A stretch of DNA of 11,541 bases from Bacteroidales bacterium (GCA_017651785.1 JAGCCD010000195.1:1-11541), one strand, 5' to 3'. Counted from the first letter of the stretch, positions 1 through 8,005 are shown. The notes: generated by a model from the letters alone, not told the origin. Translations and numbers: made by a program.

Positions 1-368
1 ATGGTGAAGAATGGCGCGAACTCCTGTCCCGCATTCTCAAGTGCCGCAAGCGACCCCTTGCTGAGCACGTGCGGGAAAAGCCCTGTGCTGAACAGATAAG
101 CGAACAGTCCCGAGCACACCGTAAAAAGATAAGCCAACCCCACAGTGACCAGCAGCATCTTGCCGGCGCGCTGACCGAAATCTGCGATTGCCGGAGTGAC
201 GAGGCCGATTATGATAAGCGGAATGAAGAACTTCAGCAACTGGTCGAATATACTTACCAGCGTGTTTGTAGTTCGGACGAGCCAGCCGGGGGCGAACTGT
301 CCGATAATTACGCCCAACACGATGGCTATCAGCACTTTAACCACAAGGGGCAGCTTGATCTTTTTCAT
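1..368 (-). CDS. Dicarboxylate/amino-acid:cation symporter (DAACS family), N-terminal part
   Basis: This is the first 122 residues of an inner-membrane carrier cut by the left window edge; the start MKKIKLPLVVKVLIAIVLG is read from the ATG at 368-366. Hydrophobic segments lie at about residues 7-25, 40-62 and 70-94. Segment two, with FFIPLIIIGLVTPAIADFG (residues 47-65), followed by the RAGK turn, matches by eye the N-terminal pattern of sodium/proton-coupled C4-dicarboxylate or glutamate/aspartate symporters. The substrate-binding C-terminal half is outside the window, so the substrate cannot be named. The start lies only 4 nt after the TGA of the CotH-like gene, so cotranscription with the PUL is likely. 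This is not the usual sugar permease of a PUL (MFS or GPH type). It may serve a different need or simply benefit from readthrough. Confidence 0.85.
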   Translation of the reverse strand, partial: MKKIKLPLVVKVLIAIVLGVIIGQFAPGWLVRTTNTLVSIFDQLLKFFIPLIIIGLVTPAIADFGQRAGKMLLVTVGLAYLFTVCSGLFAYLFSTGLFPHVLSKGSLAALENAGQEFAPFFT

Positions 369-372
369 TTTT

Positions 373-1974
373 TCATAATTTTGAGTCCATTATCACCAGC
401 CGTTCCTTATAGATGGAACGCAGGCGCGCTACGGCGTCGTCGAAGGTCATGTTTTCGTCGCCGTTGATGATTTTTCCGCCGTTCTGAGATTTGTCGTCCG
501 CAGGGTTCCACATGGCGAAGTTGAGTTCCGCCGACTTGCGCAGCAGAATCTGGCATTCGTCTATGTATGCCGGAATTGTTTCGAGCGCCGGTTTGAGTTC
601 CTGGAAACGTTTACGCACCTTGTCGGCGAACACGGGATCCTGGAACAGGCGTCCGTACCAGATGGCGTTCTTGTTCACAAAGCCGGTGCGGGCATGCGGG
701 GAGGTATTGTACGACAGCACACCCCAGTCGAAGTCCCAGCACGGGCCGGCAACCAGTTTGCCGTTGCCGTCTTTATGGAAGAATACGCTGCCGGGATTGC
801 CCAGTTCATGATTTCCCATAACCTCGTAGACTATCCAGTAGTCCACGAACGAATCTACGTCTATCCAGTCCGCATATCCCCTTTCCGGATCCTTGAAATC
901 GAGTCCGTACAGGACGTCGGCGGCCCCGGCGATATACTTCTTGATGTAGTTGAGCTGGGCGGTGGTAATGGAATCAGGGTCGGGATACTTGATGCCGAAG
1001 GGGATGTTGCCGTGCTTGTCCCTCCACTGCACCTCATTGTCGTAGTGGAAGTCGAGCTCTATCAGGTAACCGTCTTTCTTTGAGATGTTTACGCGATTCT
1101 CCGACACCCTTACCTGCTCTATCAGCAGATAGCTTCCCACGTGCTGGTTGTTGATGACAAGCTCTACCGGCACGCAGCGGGGAGTCCAGGCAAGAGAGGT
1201 GAGTGACGCCACTTTCATGGACACCAGATTGCGCATAAGCGTCCGGTCCATGAAGTTGGCCAGCAGCACCCATCTCTTGTGCTCCGGCATTCCCAGCAGC
1301 GACTGCTTGGTGTCGAATTTCACCAGATACGGCTTCTTGGGCCAGCTCCAGGTGGTGTTGCCCCGGCCTCGGACGGAGCAGCGCATATTGCCCTGGCTCT
1401 CGTAACCGCCGTACCCTTTAATCCGCATCGAGCCGGGAATGAACGTGGTCTTTGAGGTGATTTTCTTGCCGCCGTCGGTGTCGAGATAAAGCACGGGCAG
1501 GCCGGTCTTTATCATGACTCCGTAGCCTGCGGCTTCGCTGCGGACCTCAAAGAAATCTGTGGGAACATACGACTCCACTCCCCCCTCGCCATGCAGCGTA
1601 ATCATCACGCATACCTTTTCCACGTAATCGGGGTCTATGCCGTTATCGGCCACAACGGCCTTGTAGAGTCCGTTGTCGTCCACTTTGATTACGTTAAGCA
1701 GGCGGAACAGCGTTGGGGTCGAACCGTCGGCGGCGCGCAGGCGCACCTGGCAGTCGGGGGAAGTGACATCGTAGTTGAATTCGAATTCGGGATCCCGCAC
1801 CCTGAAAGGCATTTCGTCGGCACCTTCAGGGGGCAGGACTAAGGTTGACGCCTCGATGGCGACGGAACGAAGGCGTGCGACAGGTGTGACTACCTTTATG
1901 ATATTGTCTTCCTTGCACGCCACGGCAAGCAGCATGCAGAGAATTACACTCCAAATCCGAACGCTCCGTTTCAT
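373..1974 (-). CDS. CotH kinase family outer-membrane lipoprotein
   Basis: A 533-residue protein with a lipoprotein signal ending in LLAVAC (Cys20). The following K-E-D resembles the acidic Bacteroidota lipoprotein export signal, which suggests surface exposure. Residues about 30-145 are beta-rich and Ig-like. From about 155 on, the CotH/atypical-kinase fold is recognisable: RGRGNTTW at 202-209 then KKPYLVKF (213-220), the segment VGSYLLIEQVRVSENRVNI at 279-297, and AGPCWDFDWG at 409-418 with the DFD acidic pair. B. subtilis CotH is an atypical protein kinase of spore-coat proteins. Members in Bacteroidota PULs have no settled role. By eye, the acidic residue usually seen before the DFD block is Glu390 (in NHE) here, so catalytic activity is uncertain. 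The gene starts 3 nt after the GH16 stop and ends 4 nt before the symporter. Family confidence is high; function is unknown. Confidence 0.88.
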   Translation of the reverse strand: MKRSVRIWSVILCMLLAVACKEDNIIKVVTPVARLRSVAIEASTLVLPPEGADEMPFRVRDPEFEFNYDVTSPDCQVRLRAADGSTPTLFRLLNVIKVDDNGLYKAVVADNGIDPDYVEKVCVMITLHGEGGVESYVPTDFFEVRSEAAGYGVMIKTGLPVLYLDTDGGKKITSKTTFIPGSMRIKGYGGYESQGNMRCSVRGRGNTTWSWPKKPYLVKFDTKQSLLGMPEHKRWVLLANFMDRTLMRNLVSMKVASLTSLAWTPRCVPVELVINNQHVGSYLLIEQVRVSENRVNISKKDGYLIELDFHYDNEVQWRDKHGNIPFGIKYPDPDSITTAQLNYIKKYIAGAADVLYGLDFKDPERGYADWIDVDSFVDYWIVYEVMGNHELGNPGSVFFHKDGNGKLVAGPCWDFDWGVLSYNTSPHARTGFVNKNAIWYGRLFQDPVFADKVRKRFQELKPALETIPAYIDECQILLRKSAELNFAMWNPADDKSQNGGKIINGDENMTFDDAVARLRSIYKERLVIMDSKL

Positions 1975-1977
1975 GCT

Positions 1978-3057
1978 TTACTTCTTTTGGAATACGCGGA
2001 CGTAGTCCACTTCGTACACGGCGGGAAGTCCGCTTTCATCCGTTTTGCCCCCCATATTGCCGCCCCAGGCGAGGTTGAGCTTGAGGTAGAAGGGCGTGTA
2101 GAACGGCCAGTGGTCGTAGCCCTGTCCGTCGTTGTTTACGGTGAGATGCAGGTTGCCGTCGATATAGAACTTCATCCAGTCCGCAGTCCACTCGCAGGCA
2201 TAGACGTGCCACTCTGTGGCGGCGTTTTTAACTGACTGAACGTGAGTCTTTTGCGTGCCTTTCATGTGATTGAAGGCATTGCAGTGGATGCTGGACGAGC
2301 TGCGGTTGAGGCCCTGCGTGGAGACGGCATATTCCATTATGTCTATCTCGCCGTCGCCGGGCCAGGTCTTGAAGTTCTTGGGCATCATCCAGAAGGCGGG
2401 CCAGCTGCCGGGAACGTCGGTCACCTTGATGGCGGCCTCGAACCATCCGTAAGTCCAGGACTTGCTGGTGTTCATACGGATCGAATAGATATTGCCGGCA
2501 ATCTTCTGCGCCTTTATCTTGAGCGTACCCCCGGAGATGGAGGCAAGCTCCTCGCCGTTCTGCACCTGCGCAACGTATATCTGGCTCTCGTTGTTTCCCC
2601 AGCCGCCGCCACCGGTCTCGTACCACCACTCTGCGGTAGAGGGCTTGCCGGCGGTGTCGAACTCGTCGTTCCACACCATCTTGTAGCCCTCGGGGGCTAC
2701 GATTGACGGCGATGTTGCCGCCGCCTGGGAAATGGCCACCTTGTGACGCACGCCGCCCACCTTTATCACCATCTCGGTGCTGCGGGGCTCGAACTCCAGG
2801 TTCTCGCTCACGGTTACCTTGACGGTGCCGGAAGGAGAGGCTACGTAACCGGGATCCACGTTCACCCATTCGGCGTCGCAGTATGCCTGGAATGCAGCTC
2901 CGGCATTCACGGAAAGCTCCAGTGTCTGCGGCTCGGCGACGAACGAAAGTGCTGCAGGAGAGGTTGTTACGTTGTCAACCTCCTCTGCCGGACCCTCCTG
3001 GCCGCCGCACGAACATGCGACAGCCAGAGGGAACATCAGCAGAAAGAATTTTCTCAT
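1978..3057 (-). CDS. GH16 endo-beta-1,3-glucanase (laminarinase-like) lipoprotein with BACON domain
   Basis: A 359-residue secreted lipoprotein whose lipobox Cys is residue 15 (LAVAC) or 17. Residues about 33-112 form a BACON domain (SPAALSFVAEPQTLELSV through VAISQAA), a module common in Bacteroidota enzymes that probably serves as a spacer or glycan contact. The GH16 domain runs from about 124 (MVWNDEF) to the end (YEVDYVRVFQ). The catalytic signature GEIDIMEY is intact: Glu237 nucleophile, Asp239, and Glu242 acid/base. GGGWGNNESQIY (149-161), WPAFWMMP (219-226), AFNHMKGTQK (261-270) and LNLAWGGNMGG (327-337) are typical of laminarinase-type GH16. It should hydrolyse internal beta-1,3 links of laminarin-like or mixed-linkage beta-glucan at the cell surface and feed oligosaccharides to the SusCD pair encoded upstream. 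The length is normal for BACON + GH16. The exact glucan preference cannot be read from sequence alone. Confidence 0.95.
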   Translation of the reverse strand: MRKFFLLMFPLAVACSCGGQEGPAEEVDNVTTSPAALSFVAEPQTLELSVNAGAAFQAYCDAEWVNVDPGYVASPSGTVKVTVSENLEFEPRSTEMVIKVGGVRHKVAISQAAATSPSIVAPEGYKMVWNDEFDTAGKPSTAEWWYETGGGGWGNNESQIYVAQVQNGEELASISGGTLKIKAQKIAGNIYSIRMNTSKSWTYGWFEAAIKVTDVPGSWPAFWMMPKNFKTWPGDGEIDIMEYAVSTQGLNRSSSSIHCNAFNHMKGTQKTHVQSVKNAATEWHVYACEWTADWMKFYIDGNLHLTVNNDGQGYDHWPFYTPFYLKLNLAWGGNMGGKTDESGLPAVYEVDYVRVFQKK

Positions 3058-3060
3058 CTG

Positions 3061-6000
3061 TTACTGGATTTCACGGAGTACGATATCGCTTATCTCAACA
3101 ACGGTACCTGCGGGAAGGCGGCCGAAGTCGAAGATGATCATAAAGGTCTGATCGTCGATATCCATCGTAAGGTCGGTCTTTGCGATTACGCAAGGCGTAT
3201 CCGCTTCAATTCCGATGCCACCGTCGTAGAAGAACTCGTTGCCGCTGGGGTCGCTGTCTGCCGTGAGCTTTGCGGTAATGGTGCCGCCGTCATCGGCCTT
3301 TACAGTGGCCTTGTAGTCGTAGGTCTTGCTCTTGTCGATGGGGATGCCGGTATGGATCTTCACCTGGCCCATCCACTCGCTGCCGCCAATGCCGTCGGGC
3401 ACGGTGAGCTTCACCTTGCCGTCTGCATAGGTGGCTGCGGGATCGAGTCCGCCGGCCCAGCCCTCGGGGCTGAACCAGGTCTCAAGGGTGCCCTGTCCGC
3501 TGAACAGGTTCTCGCCGTAAGAGGCGGACGAGGAGCTCTTCTGCAGGCAGAAGTTGGTGAACGACACGGCCGTACCCACTTTGCAGCGGCCCAGGTCCAC
3601 AAAGAGGACTATCTTGTCGTAATCCACGTCGGGCTTGAGGTCCTTCATCTTGAAGGTGTAGGGAACGCCGGCCTTGACCTTTGCGTCGTTCACATAGAAC
3701 AACGAGTGGTCGTTGTCGTTGCCTTCCCAGGCAAGCTTGAAGGTGAGGCCGTTGATGTCCTCGTCGGACTTCACGGTTACGCAGAAGTCGTATGTGGCGT
3801 CCGCGGAAGCGGGGATGTCGGTGTGCCATTTGGTCTGGCCCATCCACTCGTTGCCGCCTATTCCCTCGGGGATGATGACCTTGAGGCCGCCCCAGTCGTC
3901 AGCCTTGAACACTACGGGCTCCAGCAGGCCGTCCCATGCGGGACCGCTGTACCAGTAGTCGTTGGTAATCTGAGCCTTGCGCCAGAGGTTGCGTGCGCCC
4001 TCGACGTCATAGTAGCTGCCCGGGATGGAGGGGTCGTTGGTGGTATAGTCTTCCGTAGGTGTATCGGGAGTGTCGGGAGTGCCGCCGATGTGCTTCTGGA
4101 AGTGGATGTCGGAGATCTTGAGCTCACTGCCGGCGGGGCTGCGGCCGCTGTCTACGAACAGCACTATGCCGTCGTAGTCGTTGCGCTCCTCCTTGCCCAT
4201 GTCGGGAGAGATGGACGCCTTGACATACTTCAGGGGCTCGCTGGCGGAAAGCTTGACGTTGTTGTCGTAGAAGAACTCGTTGGTGGTGTCGTGACCTTCC
4301 CAGGCGAGCTTCACGGTAACTGTCATGTCCTCATCGGCCTCCAGGGTGAGCCAGAAGTCGTACTCCTCGTCCTTGGAGGCGGGAACGCCGGCAAGGTGGA
4401 AGGAGTTCTGGCCCATCCACTCGCTGCCGCCTATTCCCTCGGGCATAACGACGCGAAGGCCGTTGCCGGGCAGGATCTCTGCCTCTGCGGGCGCAAGGGC
4501 TCCGTCCCAGCCGGGACCGCTGTACCAGTATGCCATGGTGCACTCGGCATTGGCCCAGAGGTTTTCTCCCTCTATGAGGCCGCCGCCTTCCTGACCGCCG
4601 GACTTGCCGGTGATCTCGCAGAGCTTGATGTCGGTAACGGTGATCTCGGCGCCGGCGGGAGTGCGGCCGAAGTCGAATATGACCATTACGGACTCGTATG
4701 CCTGGTCGGGCTTTATGGGCTCATTCTTATAGGAGAGCGGAGTGCTGCCGGAAAGCTGCACGGCGTTGTCGTAGAAGAATGCGTGATCTGCGTCTGCGTT
4801 GGCGTCGGCCACCTTGACGGTTGCGGTGCAGTCGTCGGAAGACTCGATGGTGGCAAAGAAGGCATACTCTTTTTCGGGGTCTGCGGGAATGGGCGCTACC
4901 AGTTTCACCTGGCCCATCCACTCGCTGCCGCCTATTCCCTCGGGAACGGTAAGGGTAAGCTTGCCGCCCTCGAACGAGGCCTGCGGATCCAGTCCGCCGG
5001 CCCAGCCTGCAGGGCTGAACCAGGTCTCCTGGAGGAAGAGTCCGGCGAGAAGGTCGGGACCGTAGGTGTATCCGGAAGGCACATCGGGACCGTCGGGACC
5101 GCCGGAGCCGCCCTCAGGCACGAAGATGAACTGCCAGGCAATGCCGTCGGTCACGCTTACCAGCACCATCTTGCTGTCTGTGAGCTCGGTGATCTGGAAT
5201 ACGGGGTTGGCGTAGCTGTCGTCGTTGGGGATGTATCCAACGGTAAAGTTTGCAGGCAGGGTGATGGTTTCTCCGTCGTAGCTGTACTTGCCCTCCTGTT
5301 TCTGCCAGGCGAGGGTGAAGTCGGGCTCGGAATGGGTCTGACCGTCTACTGTTGCGCAGCCCCAGTTCACATAGATGAGGCCGTCCTCGCCCGGATCGAA
5401 GGTGTAGGTGCCGTCGGCGGCGAAGGTGAGGCGGTTGTCGTATACGCCGAAGTCGGCCTTCTCACCCGGAGCTGCGGACCACCATCCGGCAGGGTTGCCG
5501 GCGTCGGGACCGCAGGCCATGTGGCCGGGCTGGTCGCTTGCCATCTTCCAGATCCTGGAACCGGAGCCGTAGAGGGGATCTTCCTTCACGCTGGCCTCTG
5601 AAGAGGTGAGGATGTACTGCCAGGCTATGGGGCCTCCGCCGTTTCCGGTAGCGGTGTACCATACCAGGACCATCTCCTTGTTGGTGAGGCTCTGGAGGAA
5701 GAAGCGGCTGTCGGACAGATAGTCGTCGTTGGGAATGTAGGGGAACGGGGTTCCTGCGGGCAGCGCCAGCTTGAGGTCGTTGCCGTCTACTGCGAACTCG
5801 TAGGTAGAGGAAACCTTGTCCTGGGGGACTGTGTAGTCGGAGTCGTGGCCGCTCTCTGCGTACGGGGCCTTGGTTACGCCCACGTTCACGTAGACGGTTC
5901 CCGCTGCACCGGGATCGAAGGTATAGGCTCCGTCCGAGGTGAAGGTGAGGCGGTTGTCGTATACGCCGAATGCGGCTTTCTCGTCCGCTCCTGCAGACCA

Positions 6001-6474
6001 CCAGCCGGTGGGATTGTCGACGGACTCGCCGCAAGCCATATGCGCGGGCTCGGCGTTGTTGATGCGCCACACGCGGGACTCACCGCCGGAGATGTACTTG
6101 ATGTACTTGGAGAAATCTATCAGGGTGTTGTCTATATGGAACGTCTTCTCAACGTAGTCGGGGGAAAGTCCGGAGGCGTTCATTACATACATGCGCACGG
6201 CATAGTTGCCGGAAGCTACGAATATCTTGCGGAAATTGTCCCTTGCGTTGTAGCTGGTCCAGTTGCCGTCGTTGTCCTGAAGCACCCAGACGGGAACCAC
6301 GCCCGTTTCTCCCAGGGAGAAGGTGACCTGGTTGAGTTCCTGGTCTACCGTCACCGTGGGATTGTAGGAAGCGGCATTCTTGAGGCCGGCCTCGGTGGGG
6401 TGTTCGAATTCCTCCTTGGTGCAGGCTGCAAACACTACGGCTGCGGCCATAAGGATATATGCTAATCTTTTCAT
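3061..6474 (-). CDS. Large multidomain surface glycan-binding lipoprotein (SusE/F-position SGBP)
   Basis: A 1137-residue lipoprotein. I chose the ATG at 6474 because it gives MKRLAYILMAAAVVFAAC with lipobox Cys18 and a following K-E-E export-like signal; the ATG at 6513 would add 13 non-signal residues inside the SusD-like gene. Domains by eye: a PKD/Ig-like domain at about 25-115. Two related domains follow at about 133-290 and 306-452, each starting SR(V/I)W, then HMACG (Met146, Met319), GWWSA, FGVYDNRLTF and YTFDPG. After a Gly/Pro linker (454-470) come four CBM-like beta-sandwich repeats at about 471-622, 636-796, 826-978 and 987-1137, each with GIGG(S/N)EWMGQ (Met520, 687, 878, 1035), a paired-Trp motif near its start and an FFYDN-like motif. 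It sits where SusE/F proteins or SGBPs are encoded, so glycan capture at the cell surface is the likely job. It has no catalytic motif I recognise. It is large for an SGBP. Confidence 0.85.
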   Translation of the reverse strand: MKRLAYILMAAAVVFAACTKEEFEHPTEAGLKNAASYNPTVTVDQELNQVTFSLGETGVVPVWVLQDNDGNWTSYNARDNFRKIFVASGNYAVRMYVMNASGLSPDYVEKTFHIDNTLIDFSKYIKYISGGESRVWRINNAEPAHMACGESVDNPTGWWSAGADEKAAFGVYDNRLTFTSDGAYTFDPGAAGTVYVNVGVTKAPYAESGHDSDYTVPQDKVSSTYEFAVDGNDLKLALPAGTPFPYIPNDDYLSDSRFFLQSLTNKEMVLVWYTATGNGGGPIAWQYILTSSEASVKEDPLYGSGSRIWKMASDQPGHMACGPDAGNPAGWWSAAPGEKADFGVYDNRLTFAADGTYTFDPGEDGLIYVNWGCATVDGQTHSEPDFTLAWQKQEGKYSYDGETITLPANFTVGYIPNDDSYANPVFQITELTDSKMVLVSVTDGIAWQFIFVPEGGSGGPDGPDVPSGYTYGPDLLAGLFLQETWFSPAGWAGGLDPQASFEGGKLTLTVPEGIGGSEWMGQVKLVAPIPADPEKEYAFFATIESSDDCTATVKVADANADADHAFFYDNAVQLSGSTPLSYKNEPIKPDQAYESVMVIFDFGRTPAGAEITVTDIKLCEITGKSGGQEGGGLIEGENLWANAECTMAYWYSGPGWDGALAPAEAEILPGNGLRVVMPEGIGGSEWMGQNSFHLAGVPASKDEEYDFWLTLEADEDMTVTVKLAWEGHDTTNEFFYDNNVKLSASEPLKYVKASISPDMGKEERNDYDGIVLFVDSGRSPAGSELKISDIHFQKHIGGTPDTPDTPTEDYTTNDPSIPGSYYDVEGARNLWRKAQITNDYWYSGPAWDGLLEPVVFKADDWGGLKVIIPEGIGGNEWMGQTKWHTDIPASADATYDFCVTVKSDEDINGLTFKLAWEGNDNDHSLFYVNDAKVKAGVPYTFKMKDLKPDVDYDKIVLFVDLGRCKVGTAVSFTNFCLQKSSSSASYGENLFSGQGTLETWFSPEGWAGGLDPAATYADGKVKLTVPDGIGGSEWMGQVKIHTGIPIDKSKTYDYKATVKADDGGTITAKLTADSDPSGNEFFYDGGIGIEADTPCVIAKTDLTMDIDDQTFMIIFDFGRLPAGTVVEISDIVLREIQ
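3364..4944 (-). repeat. Four tandem CBM-like domain repeats, core sequence conserved at DNA level
   Basis: The 36-nt core encoding the GIGGSEWMGQ region occurs at 4909-4944, 4408-4443, 3835-3870 and 3364-3399. The first two are identical, the third differs at one position and the fourth at three. The offsets are 501, 573 and 471 nt, all multiples of three (167, 191 and 157 codons), so these are in-frame protein domain duplications. The nucleotide-level identity suggests recent duplication or gene conversion, or strong codon constraint. Confidence 0.9.
5393..5970 (-). repeat. Direct repeat from duplicated N-terminal glycan-binding-like domain
   Basis: The segments 5393-5451 and 5912-5970 are nearly the same, including an exact 30-nt match between 5422-5451 and 5941-5970. 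The offset is 519 nt, or 173 codons. They encode the FGVYDNRLTF...DG.YTFDPG part of the two related domains at residues 133-290 and 306-452 of the surface lipoprotein. This marks an internal, in-frame duplication. Confidence 0.88.
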
Positions 6475-6487
6475 GGTCGGAACTTCT

Positions 6488-7999
6488 TTAATAGTTGTTC
6501 TGGGTGAGCTCATGCGTCTTACCTGCTACGGAGTCCATAAGACCCTGTGAGAAAGGAAGATACTTCTTGGATTCGGTCCAGGAGTTTGTCCTGTAGCCGT
6601 ATGAGTCGGGAACCAGCACGGTGGGAGCGTCGCCCCAGCGCACGAGATCCCAGTAGCGCTTGCCTTCGCCAACGAACTCAAGACGGCGCTCCTGCTTCAC
6701 ATTGTCCAGTGACAGGGTTACCGTCTGTCCGGGGAGCGAACGGGAGTGCACCTCGTTGAGCCAAGCGGCACCGTCTCCGCTGCCTGCTCCGCGGGCTACG
6801 AGCTCCGCGGCGTTGAGCAGGGTCTCTGCATAGCGGTACCAGCGCAGGTTGTTGTTGAAACGCATATCGGAATCTCCGTCGGTGTCTCCGTTGGCCTTGT
6901 AGGCTACGTACTTCTCGAGGAAGATGCCGGTGTCCTGATAACGGTGGGTGTACTTGTCCTTCGCGTCCTCGGGAATTACCCAGCAGGTGGCTGCGCGACG
7001 GGCGTCTGCCGCATCGTACATATTGTAAGTCTCCGTGCGCACGGGAGCGAAGCCCCAGCCTGCGTCGTGCTCGGAGTCGCCGCTCCAGCCGTAAGGAGAA
7101 ATGAGGCGGGGGAGGATAGTGCCGCCCGCTCCGCGCACCCAGCTGTAGTAGCGCTGGCCGCCCACGGACTTGTAGTCTATCTCGAAGATGGACTCGCTGC
7201 CCCATTCACCGCTCTCCTTGAAGATCTGGCCGTAGTCGGACAGGAGGGCGTACTTGCCGGAGCTGATAATCTCCTTCATATAGTCCAGGGCCTTTCCGAA
7301 GCGGCTCTCATCGTTCTGATACAGAACGGCTTCCGTATAGAGCATATAGGCCATTGCAAGGGATACGCGGCCAATCTCTTCGCCTTCCCTCTTCATGGGA
7401 AGCGCTCCGATGGCTATGGCGCCCTCAAGGTCGGTCATGAACTTGCCGTACACCTCGTCTGCCGTGTACTGCTCGCAGGTGAAGTCTCCGGTGAGGTTGG
7501 TCTCGAAGTAAGGGATGTTACCCCAGAACTTCCAGAGGATATTGTAGTAGAAAGCGCGCAGCACGCGGGCCTGGGCCTCGACGCTCTTTGCAACTTCGTC
7601 CGAAAGGCCGGGGGTCCAGCCCATATAGGTGATGACGTCGTTGCAGCGCTTCACTCCGCTGTAGCAGTCGGAGAGGATGCTGCTCATGCATTGGGTAGGA
7701 AGGGCCTCGTAGTTCATCATAAGATGCCACTGGGCATTGTCGGTCTTGCTTTCGCCGCCCGGCCAGATCTGGTCTGCCATAACATCGGACATGATGTTGA
7801 TGGGGCTGTACTGGTTGGTCCAGTCGAACCACTCAAGAGGGTCGTATGCAGCTACCAGGGCCTCCTGAAGGTGAGGCTCGGTGGTGAAATATTCTTCCAG
7901 GGGGACGGCACTGGTGTGCTCCACCGTAAGGAATTCGCTTGTGCAGGCAGAGGAAAGCGCCACGGCGGCGACGGCCGCCAGAATGATATTCTTTCTCAT
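6488..7999 (-). CDS. SusD/RagB-family outer-membrane glycan-binding lipoprotein
   Basis: A 503-residue lipoprotein with signal peptide MRKNIILAAVAAVALSSAC (Cys19). Family hallmarks are the N-terminal SEFLTVEHTSAVPLEEYFTT (21-40), the helix AQARVLRAFYYNILWKFWGNIPY (about 143-164), and the C-terminal RRLEFVGEGKRYWDLVRWGDA (438-458). SusD-like proteins form the surface lid over the SusC channel and pass oligosaccharides to it. The start lies 6 nt after the SusC-like stop and the stop 13 nt before the surface lipoprotein start, as expected for a PUL operon. The symbol susD is left out because the likely substrate here is beta-glucan, inferred from the neighbouring GH16 enzyme, not starch. The length is normal for the family and I see no frameshift. 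Confidence 0.96.
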   Translation of the reverse strand: MRKNIILAAVAAVALSSACTSEFLTVEHTSAVPLEEYFTTEPHLQEALVAAYDPLEWFDWTNQYSPINIMSDVMADQIWPGGESKTDNAQWHLMMNYEALPTQCMSSILSDCYSGVKRCNDVITYMGWTPGLSDEVAKSVEAQARVLRAFYYNILWKFWGNIPYFETNLTGDFTCEQYTADEVYGKFMTDLEGAIAIGALPMKREGEEIGRVSLAMAYMLYTEAVLYQNDESRFGKALDYMKEIISSGKYALLSDYGQIFKESGEWGSESIFEIDYKSVGGQRYYSWVRGAGGTILPRLISPYGWSGDSEHDAGWGFAPVRTETYNMYDAADARRAATCWVIPEDAKDKYTHRYQDTGIFLEKYVAYKANGDTDGDSDMRFNNNLRWYRYAETLLNAAELVARGAGSGDGAAWLNEVHSRSLPGQTVTLSLDNVKQERRLEFVGEGKRYWDLVRWGDAPTVLVPDSYGYRTNSWTESKKYLPFSQGLMDSVAGKTHELTQNNY

Positions 8000-8005
8000 G
8001 ATCGC

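Noticed and set aside
3364..4944. Regularly spaced 36-nt repeats resembling a CRISPR array
   Set aside because: Spacing is 471-573 nt, all multiples of three, and the repeats encode the conserved GIGGSEWMGQ motif of tandem protein domains.
2743..5601. Open plus-strand frame of 952 codons opposite the large lipoprotein gene
   Set aside because: It is antisense to a gene with lipoprotein signal and clear domain repeats. Its translation is low-complexity (rich in Gly, Val, Ala, His and Leu) and repeats only because the sense-strand domains repeat. GC-rich DNA with few antisense stops explains it.
6475..6513. Upstream ATG giving the surface lipoprotein 13 more residues
   Set aside because: It lies inside the SusD-like coding region and would place a polar stretch before the lipoprotein signal. 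The ATG at 6474 gives a standard signal peptide and lipobox.
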